A stretch of DNA of 64,000 nt from Arsenophonus sp964026495 (GCF_964026495.1 NZ_OZ032148.1:682001-746000), one strand, 5' to 3'. Positions 8,957 through 19,821 are shown, counted from the stretch's first letter. The notes: a model not told the origin generated them from the sequence alone. Numbers and translations: made by a program.

Positions 8957-10855
8957 AAAATTCTCTTACTTAGTTTAAAAATACTAAAATAATTCAAACA
9001 AAAATTTAATATAAAAATATTTTACTCTTTTTTACATAAAAAACAATGAAAATACTAATTTTATATACTCAAAAAATATTATTTATGAAAAATAAAGTTA
9101 ACTAAAATTTTTTATATTAAAAATACTTTTAATTCTTTAAATTAATAATATTTTTTATTGTATCTTATGCTTTATGCATGGTATAAAATTAAATGGTTAA
9201 CAAAATTAAGATGTTATAAATTTGTATTATTACTTATAATAAATTTTTTTATTTTTAAATAAAATTCTTTTTAATAATTATTTAAAATAATAATTTTTTA
9301 TTTCAAAAAAAAAAATTATTTATTGCAATTTCCATGCGCATAAAACTTAAAATATCATTTATAATTAATCTCTTTTAAAATATATATTTTGAAATACCAT
9401 CTATATTTTCATATATTGCATTTATTTAAAAGCATTTTTAAATTAACAATTATTATTTTTATCAAAAAATATTAATTCATATATACGGATTTTCTATTTA
9501 TTTATTAATCGATAATCTCTACGATATATCAATAATTAATAAATTATAAAATTTTAATTCTTAATAAATATCATAAAATTTTACTAAAAAAAATCGGATT
9601 ATTTCTAATAATATATTACATTTTTATATTATATTTTGAATAAAAAATAAATCTTTTTTATAATGCTTGATAAATTTTAAAAATTTTACATAAAAATATC
9701 AAAAAATCTATGATTTTTGATCATACAGTAATTTAATTAACTTCATAAAAATAGTTTTTTATAAAAATCTTAAAAACTAAACATCAAAATAATCAACAAT
9801 TTTTTTTATTATATTTACAATATTATAATAATTAATTTAAATAATTGACACATGATAAAAAATAATAAATTTTAACTTAGTATATAACTTTTTGATTAAT
9901 ATCTTTAAAAATGTGAATATTTTAAAGTAATTAAATACTTTTATATATTCAAATTACATAAAAATACAGTTTAATAGCATCACTATTCAGATTTTTTTAG
10001 ATATAATATTTTATTTTTTTTCTTACTCAACTTTTTCGTCTAATGTTTGTTTTTTATAAAATTCAGATAAAAATTTATAAAAAAATTATCAATAATTACT
10101 TATTCGATATTACATAAAATGTATTATTATGATTTTTTTTTTAAATAAAATAAGCATTAAAAACTTTTGCAAAACTGCTGCTAATAACTTTAAAAGAATA
10201 TTTTAGTCTTTAAAAAAATGGAATCATCTATAAATATTTCATATATTTCTTAATTAACTAAAAAATCTGTTCTTGCCATTATTTATTTTTATATATAATA
10301 TTTTTAAAATATAATTATATATCATACTATTATTTATACTTTTAAAAAATATATCAATCTCTTACTTATTTAAATTTACTTATTGTTTACTATAAAATCA
10401 ATTATCAAATTATATTTAAAGATATTAATTCTTAATGAAAAAACAAAAAATTTTTATCACTTAAACTTAATTTCTTTAATTATATTAATCGGTATTAATC
10501 ATAAAATAATTGATTATCAAAAAAATACATATAGATAATGTTTTCATTATTAACATAAATTTCTTATTTTTTTAGATTATTTATTATTTTAATAATAATT
10601 TTAATAATAGTAATCGAGAAAAAAGTATATTTTTCTTAAAAACATTACCATTTTTATTTTTTTACTATATCGAATATTAACTAATTTTGTTACATATAAT
10701 AGAATACACAAAATCAAAAATATTCAAAATCTCATTAAAAATATTTTTTTTAAAAATAATTTTTATAAAATAAATATCTTTAAATATGTAAAATCATTGT
10801 TTAATTTTCATAAAATTTTTATAATTATCATAATTAGTAAAATAGGAATTTTATT
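8957..10855. other. 1.9 kb spacer at the former ffh-ypjD position
   Basis: E. coli carries ffh and ypjD between rpsP and corB. I searched both strands for Ffh landmarks (GLQGAGKTT, DTAGRL, TKxDGD) and saw none, nor any open frame above background. It is one of the longest empty stretches of the window. Confidence 0.5.
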
Positions 10856-12136
10856 TTGGAGCAAGTCTCAACAAATACTTTAATTATAATACTGATTATA
10901 ATGATTATTTTATCAGCTTACTTTTCTGCTTCAGAAACAGGAATGATGAGTTTAAATAGATATCGTTTAAGACATCTAGCTAAAAATGGTAATCAATCTG
11001 CTCGTCGAGTAGAAGCATTGCTTAAACATCCAGATCGCTTAATAAGTCTTATCTTAATTTGGAATAATCTTATTAATATTTTAGCATCATCATTGGCTAC
11101 CATTGTCGGAATGAGACTTTATGGTCATATCGGTGTTGCTATTGCAACTGGTATTTTAACTTTTATAATTTTACTTTTCGCAGAAGTTTTACCAAAAACA
11201 ATGGCAACATTGTACCCAGAAAAAATTGCTTTTACTAGTAGTTTTTTTTTAAAACCCTTACAAAAAATATTATTACCCATTGTCTGGTTATTCAATACAA
11301 TTACGATAATATTTATGAATCTTTTTGGAATTAAATCACCTATTATAAATAACTATGCTATATCAAAAGATGAATTACGTACTATTGTAAATGAATCTAA
11401 AACTAAATTATCTCGTCAAAATCAAGATATGTTAATTTCAATTTTAGATTTAGAAAAAGTGACTGTCGGAGATATTATGGTTCCTCGCCATGAAATAATT
11501 GGTATCGATATTAATACAAATTGGAAATTAATTATTCGTCAATTAACTCATTCTCCACATGGTAGAATTGTTCTTTATCGAGATACTCTTGACGACATGA
11601 TTGGTATGTTACGTATACGTGAAGCTTATAGATTAATGGTAGAAAAACAGGAATTCAATAAAAAAAACTTAATTCGAGCTGCCGATAAAATTTATTTTAT
11701 TCCAAAAAATACCTCATTAAACATACAATTAATCAAATTTCAAAGAAAAAATGAAAAAATAGGCATTATTGTTGATGAATATGGTGATATTCAGGGACTG
11801 ATAACAGTAGAAGATATTCTCGAAGAGATTGTTGGAGATTTTACTACATCTATGTTTCCAAGTTTATCTCAAGAAGTTTTACCACAACTAGATGGATCAA
11901 TTTTAATGGATGGTGCTACCAATATAAGAGAAATCAATAAAATTTTTAATTGGCATTTACCTGTCGAAGGTGCTAGAACTATTAACGGTTTATTATTAGA
12001 GGAAATTGGTGATATCCCAATTTTAAATACTAAAATTCAAATAGGAAACTATCACTTTGAAATATTATCTATTAATGGTAGTGTAATTAAAAAAGTAAGA
12101 GCAACATTCATTAGTGTATCATCTCTTACAACATGA
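10856..12136 (+). CDS. corB: CorB-type (CNNM) transport-associated membrane protein
   Basis: Matches E. coli YfjD/CorB, linked to Mg2+/Co2+ resistance and efflux. 426 residues: an N-terminal DUF21 membrane domain with about four hydrophobic segments (~5-30, 60-85, 90-115, 130-155), a CBS pair (~200-320; DIMVPRHEIIGIDI and VDEYGDIQGLITVEDILEEIVGD) and a C-terminal CorC_HlyC domain (~335-420). The start is TTG, with AGGAATT upstream; the N-terminus then aligns to E. coli MEHISTTTLI. It stands alone between long spacers. CorA and CorC are also in this window, so a divalent-cation set is retained. Confidence 0.93.
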   Translation: MEQVSTNTLIIILIIMIILSAYFSASETGMMSLNRYRLRHLAKNGNQSARRVEALLKHPDRLISLILIWNNLINILASSLATIVGMRLYGHIGVAIATGILTFIILLFAEVLPKTMATLYPEKIAFTSSFFLKPLQKILLPIVWLFNTITIIFMNLFGIKSPIINNYAISKDELRTIVNESKTKLSRQNQDMLISILDLEKVTVGDIMVPRHEIIGIDINTNWKLIIRQLTHSPHGRIVLYRDTLDDMIGMLRIREAYRLMVEKQEFNKKNLIRAADKIYFIPKNTSLNIQLIKFQRKNEKIGIIVDEYGDIQGLITVEDILEEIVGDFTTSMFPSLSQEVLPQLDGSILMDGATNIREINKIFNWHLPVEGARTINGLLLEEIGDIPILNTKIQIGNYHFEILSINGSVIKKVRATFISVSSLTT

Positions 12137-13109
12137 TAATTTCAAATCTACATTATATAGATGTAATGCTCCAATAAATAACATCTATGAATTTTAATAA
12201 TATATGAAATATCATCTGCACTTATTTATTTTTATTTCTGTTAAAACTTTTTCATTGATTTTATACTATTTTTAGAAAATTATAAATTATTATTTTAAAA
12301 AAATACAATATTTCATCAAAATATGAATTTTATATATCCATATAAAATAAATTACAAATTATAAAAATTAACTACCCCAATATTTTTTTTAAAAAAAGAT
12401 AAAACAACATATAGCAATGTGTTCATAAAATATTCTTATTATTAGTAATAATAAGATTTTATATTTAAATGATATAATATATAAAAAATAAAAAATTTTA
12501 TAAAAAACATAAATATTAAAATAATTTTTTATATTTAATAATAATTAAATAATATTAATTAATCTAAACAAATATTTTTTAAAATTTGATCAATTACCTT
12601 AAAATTTTACAAAATATCAAAATAAAAAACTAAAAATATTCAAAAAATAATTAAAATAAAATATAATTATAATTATTATACTATATAATTTTAGTAGTAT
12701 TAATACTTCCAAAACAAAAAATTTTATACGAATGTTTTATTTTTACATATTTATTCTAAAATAAAATAAAAAAATTAATTAAACCGTATTAAGAATAAAT
12801 AATATTTATTATAAATATTTTTATAATTTAAATTACATCTAAAATAATAGGGTAAAGATCTATACAAAAAAATAAATATTACTTGAATTAATCACAATTA
12901 TTTCGATAATATGACAAAAAATCAGAAACATGATAATTTTTCTGATTTCTTTTTATAAAAAGTTATTACAAGAATTATGTCAAAAATACTATCAAATTTT
13001 TAATTCATTAATATTTATTTATGTCTAAATATAATTTTTCATTAAGATAAATTAAATAAGAGAAATCAGAAAAAACATTTTTTATTTTAAGAAGAGGTTA
13101 CAATATTGT
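12137..13109. other. spacer between corB and fldA (synteny break)
   Basis: corB and fldA are far apart in E. coli, so this is a rearrangement junction. No gene is readable. A terminator-like hairpin lies at 12919-12948 on the plus strand, almost 800 bases past corB. Confidence 0.5.
12919..12948 (+). terminator. terminator-like hairpin without an obvious gene
   Basis: AAATCAGAAA pairs with TTTCTGATTT across a 10-base loop and is followed by CTTTTT. It lies far from corB and about 160 bases upstream of fldA. It may be the leftover terminator of a lost gene. Confidence 0.4.
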
Positions 13110-13646
13110 ATGGCAACAATAGGTATTTTTTTTGGTAGTGATACTGGTAATACAGAAAATGTAGCTAAAATAATTCAAAAAACTCTTGGCGGTTCAAATA
13201 TCGCTAAAATTTATGATATCGCTAAAAGCAATAAAGAAGATATTGAAAAATTTAACATATTATTATTTGGTATACCTACATGGTATTATGGAGAAGCACA
13301 GTGTGATTGGGAAGATTTCTTTTCAACATTAAAAACTATTAATTTTCACAATAAAAAAGTTGCTATTTTTGGTTGTGGTGATCAAGAAGATTATGCAGAA
13401 TATTTTTGCGATGCTATGGGAATTCTAAAAAATATAATTGAACCTAATGGTGCAACTATTATTGGTCACTATTCAAGACAAGGGTATTATTTTGAAGAAT
13501 CTAAAGGATTGGTTGATGAAAATTATTTTGTTGGTCTTCCTATTGATGAAGACAGACAGCATGAACTAACAGAAGGACGTATTAAAAATTGGGTACAACA
13601 AATATCTCAAGAACTTAATTTGCAAAAATCTCTAACTTCAGAATAA
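13110..13646 (+). CDS. fldA: flavodoxin 1 (FldA)
   Basis: FMN-binding electron carrier that feeds radical-SAM and other reductive enzymes; in E. coli it reduces IspG, IspH, BioB and LipA partners. 178 residues against 176 in E. coli. The FMN phosphate loop is GSDTGNTE (9-16), and the aromatic FMN-contact loops are present (PTWYYGEAQCDW; GCGDQEDYAEYFCDA), typical of long-chain flavodoxins. An AAGAGGT ribosome binding site precedes the ATG. In E. coli it is next to fur; no fur is seen here. LipA, encoded in this window, is a plausible client. Confidence 0.95.
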   Translation: MATIGIFFGSDTGNTENVAKIIQKTLGGSNIAKIYDIAKSNKEDIEKFNILLFGIPTWYYGEAQCDWEDFFSTLKTINFHNKKVAIFGCGDQEDYAEYFCDAMGILKNIIEPNGATIIGHYSRQGYYFEESKGLVDENYFVGLPIDEDRQHELTEGRIKNWVQQISQELNLQKSLTSE

Positions 13647-14008
13647 TATTTTAAAATAAATATTCGTGTTTTAAAAATTTAACAAACTACAATATAAATT
13701 AATTTACTTAAAGTAGTTAGAGATATATTTTTTTACAAAAAAATATAAAACAATTTTAATTTTAAAAAATGACATATTTTTATCTTACGATAAATTTAGT
13801 ACAGATACTACATTAAATATCAAATTTAAAATTATTTAAAATTAGATTTTTTAGATATTTATAAAAAAAATAAAAGCAGAAATTGTCAATAAAAAATAAT
13901 ATATAATTTTCTAGTTATAAATTATTAATATTTTTTATATAAAAAATTAGTTTTATTTAATTTTAATATTTAAATATATTTTATAAATATGATTATTTTA
14001 AAAAATAA
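13647..14008. other. spacer between convergent fldA and glnS
   Basis: About 360 A+T-rich bases without a readable gene, RNA fold or strong hairpin. Confidence 0.5.
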
Positions 14009-15679
14009 TCACATCTTAATTTTCATCCAAGTATCTCTTAATGATACAGTACGATTAAAAACTAAATGCTCTCTGCTATGACAATAAATATCACTACAAA
14101 AATAACCTTCTCTTTCAAATTGATAAACTGTACCAGGTTTTGACATCATCAAAACTGGTTCAACAATACCTTTACATTTTACTAAAGAAAATGGATTAAT
14201 ATGTTTTAAAAAATCTTTTGCTGTATCCGGTGAAACAACATCAAATAAACTATTATATAATCGAATTTCTGCTGACACACCATGTAATGCACTTACCCAA
14301 TGAATCACACCTTTTATTTTATGAGCATCACCAGGAGCTTTATTTAAAGTATCAGGATAATAAGTACAATAAATAGCAACAACATTCCCTTTTAAATCCT
14401 TATCAATACGATTAGCTTGAATAATATAAGCATTTCGTAAACGCACTTTTTTATTTAATACTAAACGTTTATATGCATTATGATATTTTTCACGAAAATC
14501 AGCTCGATCTATATAAAGTTCTCTACTAAATGGAACTTTTCTAGTACCCATTTCAGGGTTCTTTGGATGATTAGATATATCAAGAAATATTTTTTTATCA
14601 ATAGCCATATTTTCAATAACTACTTTAACAGGATTTAATACCGCCATTACACGTGGTGCTATTTTGTCTAAATCATTACGAATACAAGATTCTAATGAAA
14701 TCATTTCAACTCTATTATCTTGCTTAGTAACACCAATACGGCGACAAAATTCACGTATAGAATTTGGAGTATAACCCCGCCGACGTAATCCAGAAATAGT
14801 TGGCATTCTTGGGTCATCCCAATTTTCTACAAGATTATTTTCTACTAATTGCTTTAATTTACGTTTTGACATCACTGTATACGTAAGATTTAATCGAGAA
14901 AATTCATATTGTTTTGGACGATGATCAATACTAATATTGTCTAATATCCAATCATATAAACGTCGATTATCTTGAAATTCAAGAGTACAAAGCGAATGGG
15001 TAATGCCCTCTAATGCATCAGAAATACAATGACTAAAATCATACGTTGGATAAATACACCATTGATTACCTAATTGATAATGTTTTGAATATCTTATTCT
15101 ATATAAAACAGGATCTCGCATAATAATGAAAGGAGATGACATATCAATTTTTGCACGTAAACAAGCTTTTCCTTCTTTAATTTCACCATTTCGCATTTTC
15201 TGAAATAACTTTAAATTATCAGTAATTTTCCTATCCCGATAGGGGCTATTTTTACCAACCTTTTTTAAGGTACCACGATATTCACGAATTTCATCAGGAG
15301 TTAATTCATCTACGTAAGCTAAACCTTTTTGAATAAGTTCTATTGCAAATTGATAAAATTCATAAAAATAATCTGAAGCATATTTAACATCATCACTCCA
15401 ATGAAAACCTAACCATTGCAAATCTTCCTGAATAGAATGAACATATTTAATATTCTCTTGAACTGGATTAGTATCATCAAAACGTAAATTACATTTACCA
15501 TGATAATCTTCCGCAATACCGAAATTCAAACAAATTGCTTTAGCATGACCAATATGTAAATACCCATTTGGTTCAGGTGAAAAACGAGTATGTATATGAT
15601 TATATTTACCTGTAAATAAATCTTTATCAATAATTTTTCGAACAAAATTTGTTTGAATATTTTTTGGTATTTTCACCAT
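14009..15679 (-). CDS. glnS: glutaminyl-tRNA synthetase
   Basis: Class I synthetase charging tRNA-Gln; its substrate tRNA is encoded at 16598-16672. 556 residues against 554 in E. coli. The HIGH motif is 42-45 (PNGYLHIGH), and the KMSKS-equivalent is VMSKRK near residue 270. The catalytic domain is followed by the two anticodon-binding beta-barrels. TTAGGAG lies just upstream of the ATG. Having GlnRS means no amidotransferase route is needed for Gln-tRNA. Confidence 0.97.
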   Translation of the reverse strand: MVKIPKNIQTNFVRKIIDKDLFTGKYNHIHTRFSPEPNGYLHIGHAKAICLNFGIAEDYHGKCNLRFDDTNPVQENIKYVHSIQEDLQWLGFHWSDDVKYASDYFYEFYQFAIELIQKGLAYVDELTPDEIREYRGTLKKVGKNSPYRDRKITDNLKLFQKMRNGEIKEGKACLRAKIDMSSPFIIMRDPVLYRIRYSKHYQLGNQWCIYPTYDFSHCISDALEGITHSLCTLEFQDNRRLYDWILDNISIDHRPKQYEFSRLNLTYTVMSKRKLKQLVENNLVENWDDPRMPTISGLRRRGYTPNSIREFCRRIGVTKQDNRVEMISLESCIRNDLDKIAPRVMAVLNPVKVVIENMAIDKKIFLDISNHPKNPEMGTRKVPFSRELYIDRADFREKYHNAYKRLVLNKKVRLRNAYIIQANRIDKDLKGNVVAIYCTYYPDTLNKAPGDAHKIKGVIHWVSALHGVSAEIRLYNSLFDVVSPDTAKDFLKHINPFSLVKCKGIVEPVLMMSKPGTVYQFEREGYFCSDIYCHSREHLVFNRTVSLRDTWMKIKM

Positions 15680-16318
15680 TATAACTCCTAAAAAAATACA
15701 AAAATTCTAATAAAATAATTTTATTAATAAAAAATTTATAACATCTCAATAATAATAAAAATAATCACTATAACCAAAAAATTATTTTTTATGAAATTAA
15801 TGAAAATATTAAATATTAATATTATATAAATAAAATTCTTTTTATTTTAAATAATAGATTAATAAAAATTATAAAAATATATAATATATCTTTATAAAAG
15901 ATATATTTTTAATTTATTTCAAAAAAAAGCTATAACATAAAAATATTATAAGAATTATTTTTTAAGATTTCACAAAAAATTGGAAATATATAAAGCGTCA
16001 TGATAAAAATAGATTCATAATGTAAATTTACTGTATTTTATCATTACTTTTTCATCAAAAAAATCTTTAGAAACAAAAATTTTGTTCATTATTTTAATAA
16101 TAAACAACTATCAAAAATACTATATTTAAAATATTTTAATAAGCAATAAACAAAAGTTTTCTAAAATTCTTATAAAGATTGACTTATTATATAATTCTCA
16201 TACCATTAAAAATTAATAAAAATTAACATTTACATATTTAATAATCAAAATTTTATATCCTCAAAAATATTTTTTTAATAAAAAAATTTACATTTATATT
16301 AAAAATATTAAAAAACAG
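15680..16318. other. spacer between glnS and the tRNA operon
   Basis: Divergent intergenic region of about 640 bases. Apart from the tRNA promoter at its right edge nothing is recognisable. Confidence 0.5.
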
Positions 16319-16347
16319 TTGACGATTTTATTTCATATGCGCATAAT
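16319..16347 (+). promoter_or_regulatory. sigma-70 promoter of the tRNA operon
   Basis: TTGACG (16319-16324) and CATAAT (16342-16347) are separated by exactly 17 bases. Transcription would start around 16354, about 28 bases before tRNA-Met. Confidence 0.7.
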
Positions 16348-16381
16348 TTTAATTCAATGTTTAAATACAAATATAATTTAA

Positions 16382-16456
16382 GGCTACGTAGCTCAAATTG
16401 GTTAGAGCACAGCACTCATAACGCTGGGGTTACAGGTTCAATTCCCGTCGTAGCCA
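16382..16456 (+). tRNA. metT: tRNA-Met (CAT), elongator type
   Basis: Cloverleaf with acceptor GGCTACG/CGTAGCC and anticodon loop CTCATAA. It is close to E. coli metT, the first gene of metT-leuW-gln, and not the initiator type. The anticodon stem has an A-C mismatch at its loop end (positions 31/39), not found in E. coli. The T-stem A-C mismatch is shared with E. coli. The 3' CCA is not encoded: discriminator A is followed by CTA. Confidence 0.95.
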
Positions 16457-16466
16457 CTAGCATTTT

Positions 16467-16549
16467 ACGGGAGTGGCGAAATTAGGTAGACGCACCAGAT
16501 TTAGATTCTGGCACTGTAAGGTATGCGAGTTCAAATCTCGCCTCCCGTA
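16467..16549 (+). tRNA. leuW: tRNA-Leu (TAG)
   Basis: Class II tRNA with a long variable arm, acceptor ACGGGAG/CTCCCGT and anticodon TAG in TTTAGAT. It corresponds to E. coli leuW in the same operon position. The first acceptor pair is A-U where E. coli has G-C. CCA is not encoded (discriminator A, then CAC). Confidence 0.95.
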
Positions 16550-16597
16550 CACACATACTACACATATTATATAATCTCAATATTCTTAATATTTTTT

Positions 16598-16672
16598 TGG
16601 GGTATAGCCAAGCGGTAAGGCACCAGGTTTTGATCCTGGCATGCCCAGGTTCGAATCCTGGTGCCCCAGCCA
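16598..16672 (+). tRNA. glnU: tRNA-Gln (TTG)
   Basis: Acceptor TGGGGTA/TGCCCCA with a U-A first pair as usual for tRNA-Gln, and anticodon loop TTTTGAT. Unlike its two neighbours it encodes its CCA (16670-16672). E. coli has four tRNA-Gln genes in this operon; only this one remains here, so TTG must read both CAA and CAG. Confidence 0.96.
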
Positions 16673-17090
16673 TAATTGTTTATTCCAAAAATCTTTTTTA
16701 TGCACATATAAGATATAAATAATATATATTATATATAAGAATTATATAAGAATAATTATACAAAAAAACAAAAATACATAAAAAAAAATTAGTATATACA
16801 ATATATTTTATAAAGCATTAATAACATATTTACAGGTCAATACCCAGATTCACCAATCCTGTAATATATTTGATATATATATTCTATATAATCAAATAGA
16901 TCACAAAAATATTTTTAAAAAATTTTAATATATTAATTTTTTTTATAAAAATTAAAATTGTATAACTAAATATTTATTTAAAAAATAAAGATTGCTACCA
17001 TTGAAAAATAAAAAAAATATTATTAAATTTTGTAAACTATTTTTTATCTTAAAGAAAATCTTATTTTAAACAAAATAATCTAGTAATATT
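16673..17090. other. spacer between tRNA-Gln and ubiF, with a possible tRNA remnant
   Basis: The tRNA operon and ubiF converge on this region. It is A+T-rich except for 16830-16864, where ACAGGTCAATACCC resembles the T-arm of the tRNA-Met above (ACAGGTTCAATTCCC). The E. coli operon has a second tRNA-Met (metU) downstream, so this may be its remnant. TTACAGG/CCTGTAA also frames it as an inverted repeat that could work as a terminator stem. Confidence 0.4.
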
Positions 17091-18284
17091 TTATAATCCT
17101 AAAGCGTATTTGATAATTTCTTTTTTAAGAAAACTTGTACGTTGTATAGACATCAAAAAAAAATTTCTAAAAAATTTTGCAGCAGGTAATTGCGAACAAA
17201 AAATACCGTAAATAAGATCCATACTTAACTGCATAAACACATTATCTAATATTCTGTTTTTTTGATAACTTAATAAAGTTGCTCGTTCATAATATGGCAA
17301 CAAACATTTTTCTGCATTAATTAATACTTTTAATAAACTAGCAACATCACGATAACCAAGATTTACTCCCTGACCTGCAAGTGGATTAATTGTATGTGCA
17401 GCATCACCAATTAATACTACTCCATCTTGGACATAAGAATTAGCATGATGACGAATCAAAGAAAAAAAACCTCTTTTAACAACTTCTATATATTTAAAAC
17501 GAGGAGGAAAAGACAAAATAATTTCTTTCGTAAGTTCCTTAAATGACATATTTTGTAATTGTTTTATACGTAGATGAGTATCATACCAAACCAAAGAAGC
17601 CCAATGACCAAACAAAGGCAAAAAAGCACGAGGACCAGAGGGAAAAAATTGCTGCCAAGCAATATCTTGCTGTGATTCTTCTATTCTCACTGTAATTAAC
17701 ATACACGATTGACTATATTGATAAATATTACTTTTAATTCCAGCAAAAGAACGGACTTGTGAATTTGCACCATCAGCACCAATAATTAAATTTGTTAAGA
17801 CTTGACAATTATTATTTAAAGTAATTTTCCATTGTTTATTATAGTAAGTCATTCCTATTACTCTTGCTGGCGCTAACAAAGTAAGATTAGAATATTGTAA
17901 ACATGTATCTAACAAAGCAACTTGCAAAACATCATTCTCAATCATATAACCCAACTCAGAAAAACCAATACTCTTTGCTTCAAATATCACATGTGAGTTT
18001 TTACTTTCCCAAATTTCTAATTTTTTATAAGGCACAGCGCGAAAATTTAAAACACTCTTAGATATATCAAGTGCCCTTAATAATTCCCATGATGTATAAT
18101 TTATCGCTGAAATACGCAAAGCAGGCTCATCTTGAATATTTAAAGATGTAGGTAACGTGCTACTCTGATCTAACAAAAGAATATTCCAACCTTCTTTTGC
18201 TAATCCAATAGCAATTGCTGCACCTGTCATACCAGCACCAACTACTACAATATCATATTTTTTTTTTATTTTATTTTTTAACAT
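17091..18284 (-). CDS. ubiF: ubiquinone hydroxylase UbiF (2-octaprenyl-3-methyl-6-methoxy-benzoquinol hydroxylase)
   Basis: FAD-dependent monooxygenase for the C6 hydroxylation of ubiquinone synthesis, acting at the inner membrane. The UbiH/UbiF/COQ6 signatures are present: dinucleotide fold GAGMTGAAIA, IGADGANSQVR, and GDAAHTINPLAGQGVNLG. I start at ATG 18284, preceded by AAAGGTAGT (397 residues, ending ALKYALGL-like as in E. coli); a longer frame reaches 18326. In E. coli ubiF also lies back to back with this tRNA operon. UbiF over UbiH or VisC is based on synteny and end-to-end likeness. It implies that the cell respires with ubiquinone. Confidence 0.9.
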   Translation of the reverse strand: MLKNKIKKKYDIVVVGAGMTGAAIAIGLAKEGWNILLLDQSSTLPTSLNIQDEPALRISAINYTSWELLRALDISKSVLNFRAVPYKKLEIWESKNSHVIFEAKSIGFSELGYMIENDVLQVALLDTCLQYSNLTLLAPARVIGMTYYNKQWKITLNNNCQVLTNLIIGADGANSQVRSFAGIKSNIYQYSQSCMLITVRIEESQQDIAWQQFFPSGPRAFLPLFGHWASLVWYDTHLRIKQLQNMSFKELTKEIILSFPPRFKYIEVVKRGFFSLIRHHANSYVQDGVVLIGDAAHTINPLAGQGVNLGYRDVASLLKVLINAEKCLLPYYERATLLSYQKNRILDNVFMQLSMDLIYGIFCSQLPAAKFFRNFFLMSIQRTSFLKKEIIKYALGL

Positions 18285-19232
18285 ACTACCTTTGAGTGAA
18301 TATCGTGAAATAACACTTAAAAACATATTTTTATATGTACACTTACCATCATAACAATAGTATATATTAAATATAATTATATAAAAAACTAAAAATTTTT
18401 GTTATTTAAGCAACATTTTAAATTTAAAAACTACAATAATACAATTCATGCGATCAATTTTATAATAAATTAAATAATAATTATAACAATCAACATAAAT
18501 AATTTAAAATCGCATCAAAATACGAATAAAGAAAAATTACTTTATTATTTTTTCTATAAAAATTATAGTAAAATCATACAGCAACACTAAATCTATATAA
18601 AAATGCTATTTTTATAAAATATTTTTATTTATACAAAAAATAATTTTAAAGAATAACCTTCTTAAAAATCCATATTAAAAATAATTTTATTTTACATATA
18701 TCAAAAAAGATTTCAAAAAATCTTGATTTTTACTTTTTTATTTTAAGCTATTATGCTATTTTTTATTTAAAAATAATACTGCACTATTAAAAAATACTTA
18801 ATCTTTTATATAAATTTTTTTATTAATTCTATTATAAATGCATAATAAATATTTTTAATTTTTTTATAAAAAATCAAATTTAGCAATTCAACAAAATAAT
18901 AAGCTTTAATACAAAAGAAAAACTTGCTAATCAAACAAAAAATTAAGAAATGCAATACTATTTTTACTACTATTAATCATACAATATTCAAGATTTTTAG
19001 ATAAAAAGAAAAAAGAAAAAATAATATGAAATAAATTATCTGCAATACAATAAAATAATTATCTTAATAATTTTTATATTTATTCAATAAATCAATAAAT
19101 ATAATTTATAATGATTAACAAAATCTTCATTGAGCAATATGAAAATCAAAAACAACAAACATCAATAATTTTCATTCTAATGAAATTTTATATAATTTGA
19201 TTTTTTATAAAAATTTTATCTTTTTCAAAAAA
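18285..19232. other. spacer at the former miaB-ybeZ position
   Basis: E. coli has miaB and ybeZ (phoL) between ubiF and ybeY. About 0.9 kb of A+T-rich sequence remains with no readable radical-SAM or PhoH motifs on the plus strand. Confidence 0.5.
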
Positions 19233-19757
19233 ATGTCATCAAACAACACAAAAAAATATAAAAAACTTCAAAAAAAGAAAAAATATTTCTTTCCATCAGT
19301 AATTCTTGACCTCCAAATTGCCTGTAATGATAATACTGGGCTACCAAGCAAACACTTATTCCAAAATTGGTTAGAAGCGTTCTTACCAAACTTTCAATAT
19401 AAAAGTGAAATTACAATTCGTATTGTAGATATCCTAGAAAGTCAAAATTTAAATCTCAAATACAGAGGAAAAAATAAAGCAACAAATGTTTTATCTTTTC
19501 CATTTGAATCACCAAAAAATATTTCTTTACCATTACTGGGTGATCTCATCATTTGTCGACAAATAATTGAAAAAGAAACTCTTGAACAAAAAAAAACAAT
19601 AAATGCTCACTGGCTACATATAGTAATACATGGCTGTCTTCATTTATTAAAATTTGATCATATAAATAATCTTGAAGCAAAAAAAATGGAAAATATAGAA
19701 ATCAACATCATGAAAATGTTAGGTTATCCTAATCCTTATAAGATCAAAAATACCTAA
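19233..19757 (+). CDS. ybeY: endoribonuclease YbeY (16S rRNA maturation)
   Basis: Zinc-dependent single-strand RNase for 16S rRNA 3'-end maturation and ribosome quality control. The metal-binding motif HGCLHLLKFDHI is present, as is the N-terminal VILDLQIACND block of E. coli YbeY. ATG 19233 gives 174 residues; a TTG at 19197 would add 12, and both leave a Lys-rich extension absent from the 155-residue E. coli protein. Its usual partner ybeZ is missing upstream. It is followed 64 bases later by corC, as in E. coli. Confidence 0.92.
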   Translation: MSSNNTKKYKKLQKKKKYFFPSVILDLQIACNDNTGLPSKHLFQNWLEAFLPNFQYKSEITIRIVDILESQNLNLKYRGKNKATNVLSFPFESPKNISLPLLGDLIICRQIIEKETLEQKKTINAHWLHIVIHGCLHLLKFDHINNLEAKKMENIEINIMKMLGYPNPYKIKNT

Positions 19758-19821
19758 CCATATTTTTTATATCATAATAATTATGATAGGATAAACTATC
19801 AAAAAAAAATAATACAATACT

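Noticed and set aside
16482..16673. Open frame of 63 codons (MAGAPGFEPGHARIKTW...) on the minus strand.
   Set aside because: It is the translation of the reverse complement of tRNA-Leu and tRNA-Gln, a common spurious annotation.
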